Shown here: piece after piece, positions 63,030 to 64,000 of the stretch
Position numbering within the stretch: the first letter of the stretch is position 1
Layout of the letters: the number at the start of each line of letters is the position of its first letter
Assembly: GCA_023213315.1 (NCBI GenBank)
Contig: JAKCPI010003172.1
Span: 62,001 to 126,000 of the forward strand
Source: Euborellia annulipes
Lineage: Eukaryota; Arthropoda; Insecta; Dermaptera; Anisolabididae
Reading direction: 5' to 3'
DNA: 64,000 nucleotides
Program-made: the position numbers and the translations under genes
The notes under the pieces: model-generated
Databases searched by the model: none
Seen by the model: only the letters and a program-made list of their open reading frames with translations
What the model was told of the DNA's origin: nothing

Positions 63030-63662
63030 AAAATCTGGTCGCACTTTCTTTTACCTTCGTTAATCGAAAGTTGTGTTCTGTGCTTGTTGTCACACCAGAT
63101 TTTTTGTGTCGACATATATTTAGTTCCAGACAGTACGGTACATTTGAATTGAAGATGTAAAATTTATGAACTGGGAAAATATTTATATTTTGTTAGCATG
63201 GCAACCATTTCTACTATCTTTCCTATGAAGTTTAAGAAGAGCAAAGTGGTCTTCATAAATCCCAGCAAAATGAGAATATACATTTTAAAGACCATCTAAA
63301 AAATAATTTATTTATGCATTTTAATCAAAATCGTTGAAGCGAATTTCGAGAAAATCGAAAAAAAAAAAAAAAACTGAAAAGGTGTATCAATAAAGTACTA
63401 GTACTTTTTGGCCGATTTTGTTCAAAAGCTTCGTGTTACAGGGTGTCCCAGGGTGGAACCTAACTTAAATATAAAATTTCAACCTTCTAGTTCTTATTTA
63501 AAACCGAAACCAGAGAAGTGTTTCTTCTAGATCTTTTCGTTCTTGAGATATTTTGTTCCCAGACGGACACACAGACCATGTTGCGAAAACCGCTTTTTTT
63601 GGTTCAAGGGATCTCAAAACGTGTATATCCATCAAAATCTCGACATCGAATTTTTGAAATAA
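63030..63662 (-). mobile_element. Family H, near full length
   Basis: Hairpin (AAAAAATCTGGTCGCACTTTC ... GTCACACCAGATTTTTT, first arm shortened), AGTTCCAGACAGTACGGTAC, GCATGGCAACCATTTCT, AAAGTACTAGTACTTTTTGG, ACACAGACCATGTTGCG, AAAACGTGTATATCCATC and ATCTCGACATCGAATTTTTG; the 5' hairpin is missing. Confidence 0.85.
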
Positions 63663-64000
63663 CGAAACTTCACAATCGGTAATACGCATCAAGCTTTCAA
63701 ACAAGATCTTAGAACTAGAATTTCTTGTGATTAGTTTTAAGTTTATCTCACTTGTCAGTTTTGTATAACTGATTTTAGTTAATATTAGAGAGAAAAATTT
63801 GATTTAATTTAAAGTTATATAACTTTTTCAAAAATTAAGAAATCAACTAATAACTTCGTAATAATCTGCCGGAAATAGTATTTTATTTCAAGGAAATATC
63901 AAAAATTTGTGAATTAGGGAAACCTCAACAAAATTGATCCATTAATGGTTCTAAAAAAAAAAAATAAATAAAAGGAAGTCTTTGGGAACCCAAAGTCCGG
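63663..64000. other. A+T-rich, nothing seen
   Basis: No supported feature to the end of the window. Confidence 0.4.

Overview
The window is a strongly A+T-rich, repeat-dense piece of a eukaryotic nuclear genome. It has no operons, no long open frames and no bacterial signals. It does have tRNA-derived SINEs with Pol III A/B boxes and target-site duplications (TSDs), hAT-type elements with 8-bp TSDs, a LINE 3' end, fold-back elements with hammerhead-ribozyme-like cores, GT-AG splice signals and small CpG-rich islands. An invertebrate, probably an arthropod (a crustacean such as a copepod would fit), is the best guess; this is inference and no single gene proves it.

Coding content is very low. 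Three exon candidates are worth naming. On the minus strand at 10925-11023 there is an exon with a good acceptor, an in-exon ATG, 14 codons (MYEMYGPPYSEPAK) and a strong donor. On the minus strand at 39676-39713 there is a 38-nt micro-exon candidate between a very strong branch-point/acceptor and a donor. On the plus strand at 33223-33321 there is a short ATG frame starting with a signal-peptide-like segment, just after an acceptor-like site. None is assigned to a named gene. The simplest reading is intron or intergenic DNA around one or more developmentally regulated genes, because GC-richer, non-repetitive islands recur about every 3-8 kb (11.1, 14.3, 17.1, 19.4, 21.7, 24.9, 31.7, 35.9, 41.6, 45.1, 45.6, 50.0, 52.1, 56.3 and 61.0 kb). 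Several carry TAATTA-type homeodomain sites, KLF/Sp boxes, YY1-like or DRE motifs, or an RFX X-box.

Repeats fill most of the rest. (1) Family H is a roughly 650-700 bp non-coding element with a hairpin at each end (ACTTTCTCT/AGAGAAAGT at the 5' end, TCTGGTGTGAC/GTCACACCAGA at the 3' end), present in about 25-30 full or broken copies on both strands. (2) SINE-1 is tRNA-headed, has an internal perfect hairpin and a poly(A)-like tail, and several copies have clear TSDs. (3) SINE-2, SINE-3 and a possible SINE-4 are further tRNA-like families. (4) Fold-back elements at 3.9, 15.1, 29.0, 50.6 and 51.0 kb are near-perfect inverted repeats carrying CUGANGA...GAAAC cores in their arms; solo cores also occur. 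(5) There are hAT elements and MITEs, several nested two or three deep (0.3-2.2, 36.3-37.2, 44.4-45.0 and 59.2-59.9 kb).

Layout: 0-2.3 kb nested hAT; 2.3-10.9 kb repeats; 10.9-11.3 kb minus-strand exon with an upstream GC-rich tract; 14.1-14.7 kb CpG island flanked by direct repeats; 15-33 kb repeats with scattered islands; 33.2 kb signal-peptide frame; 34.2-35.4 kb a 97-bp identical direct repeat around a Family H copy; 36-40 kb nested repeats and the micro-exon candidate; 41.5 and 45.1 kb a duplicated non-coding block; 45.5-45.9 kb CpG island with X-box; 46-64 kb repeats with islands at 50, 52, 56 and 61 kb. Positions of degenerate repeats are accurate to roughly 10-20 bases.
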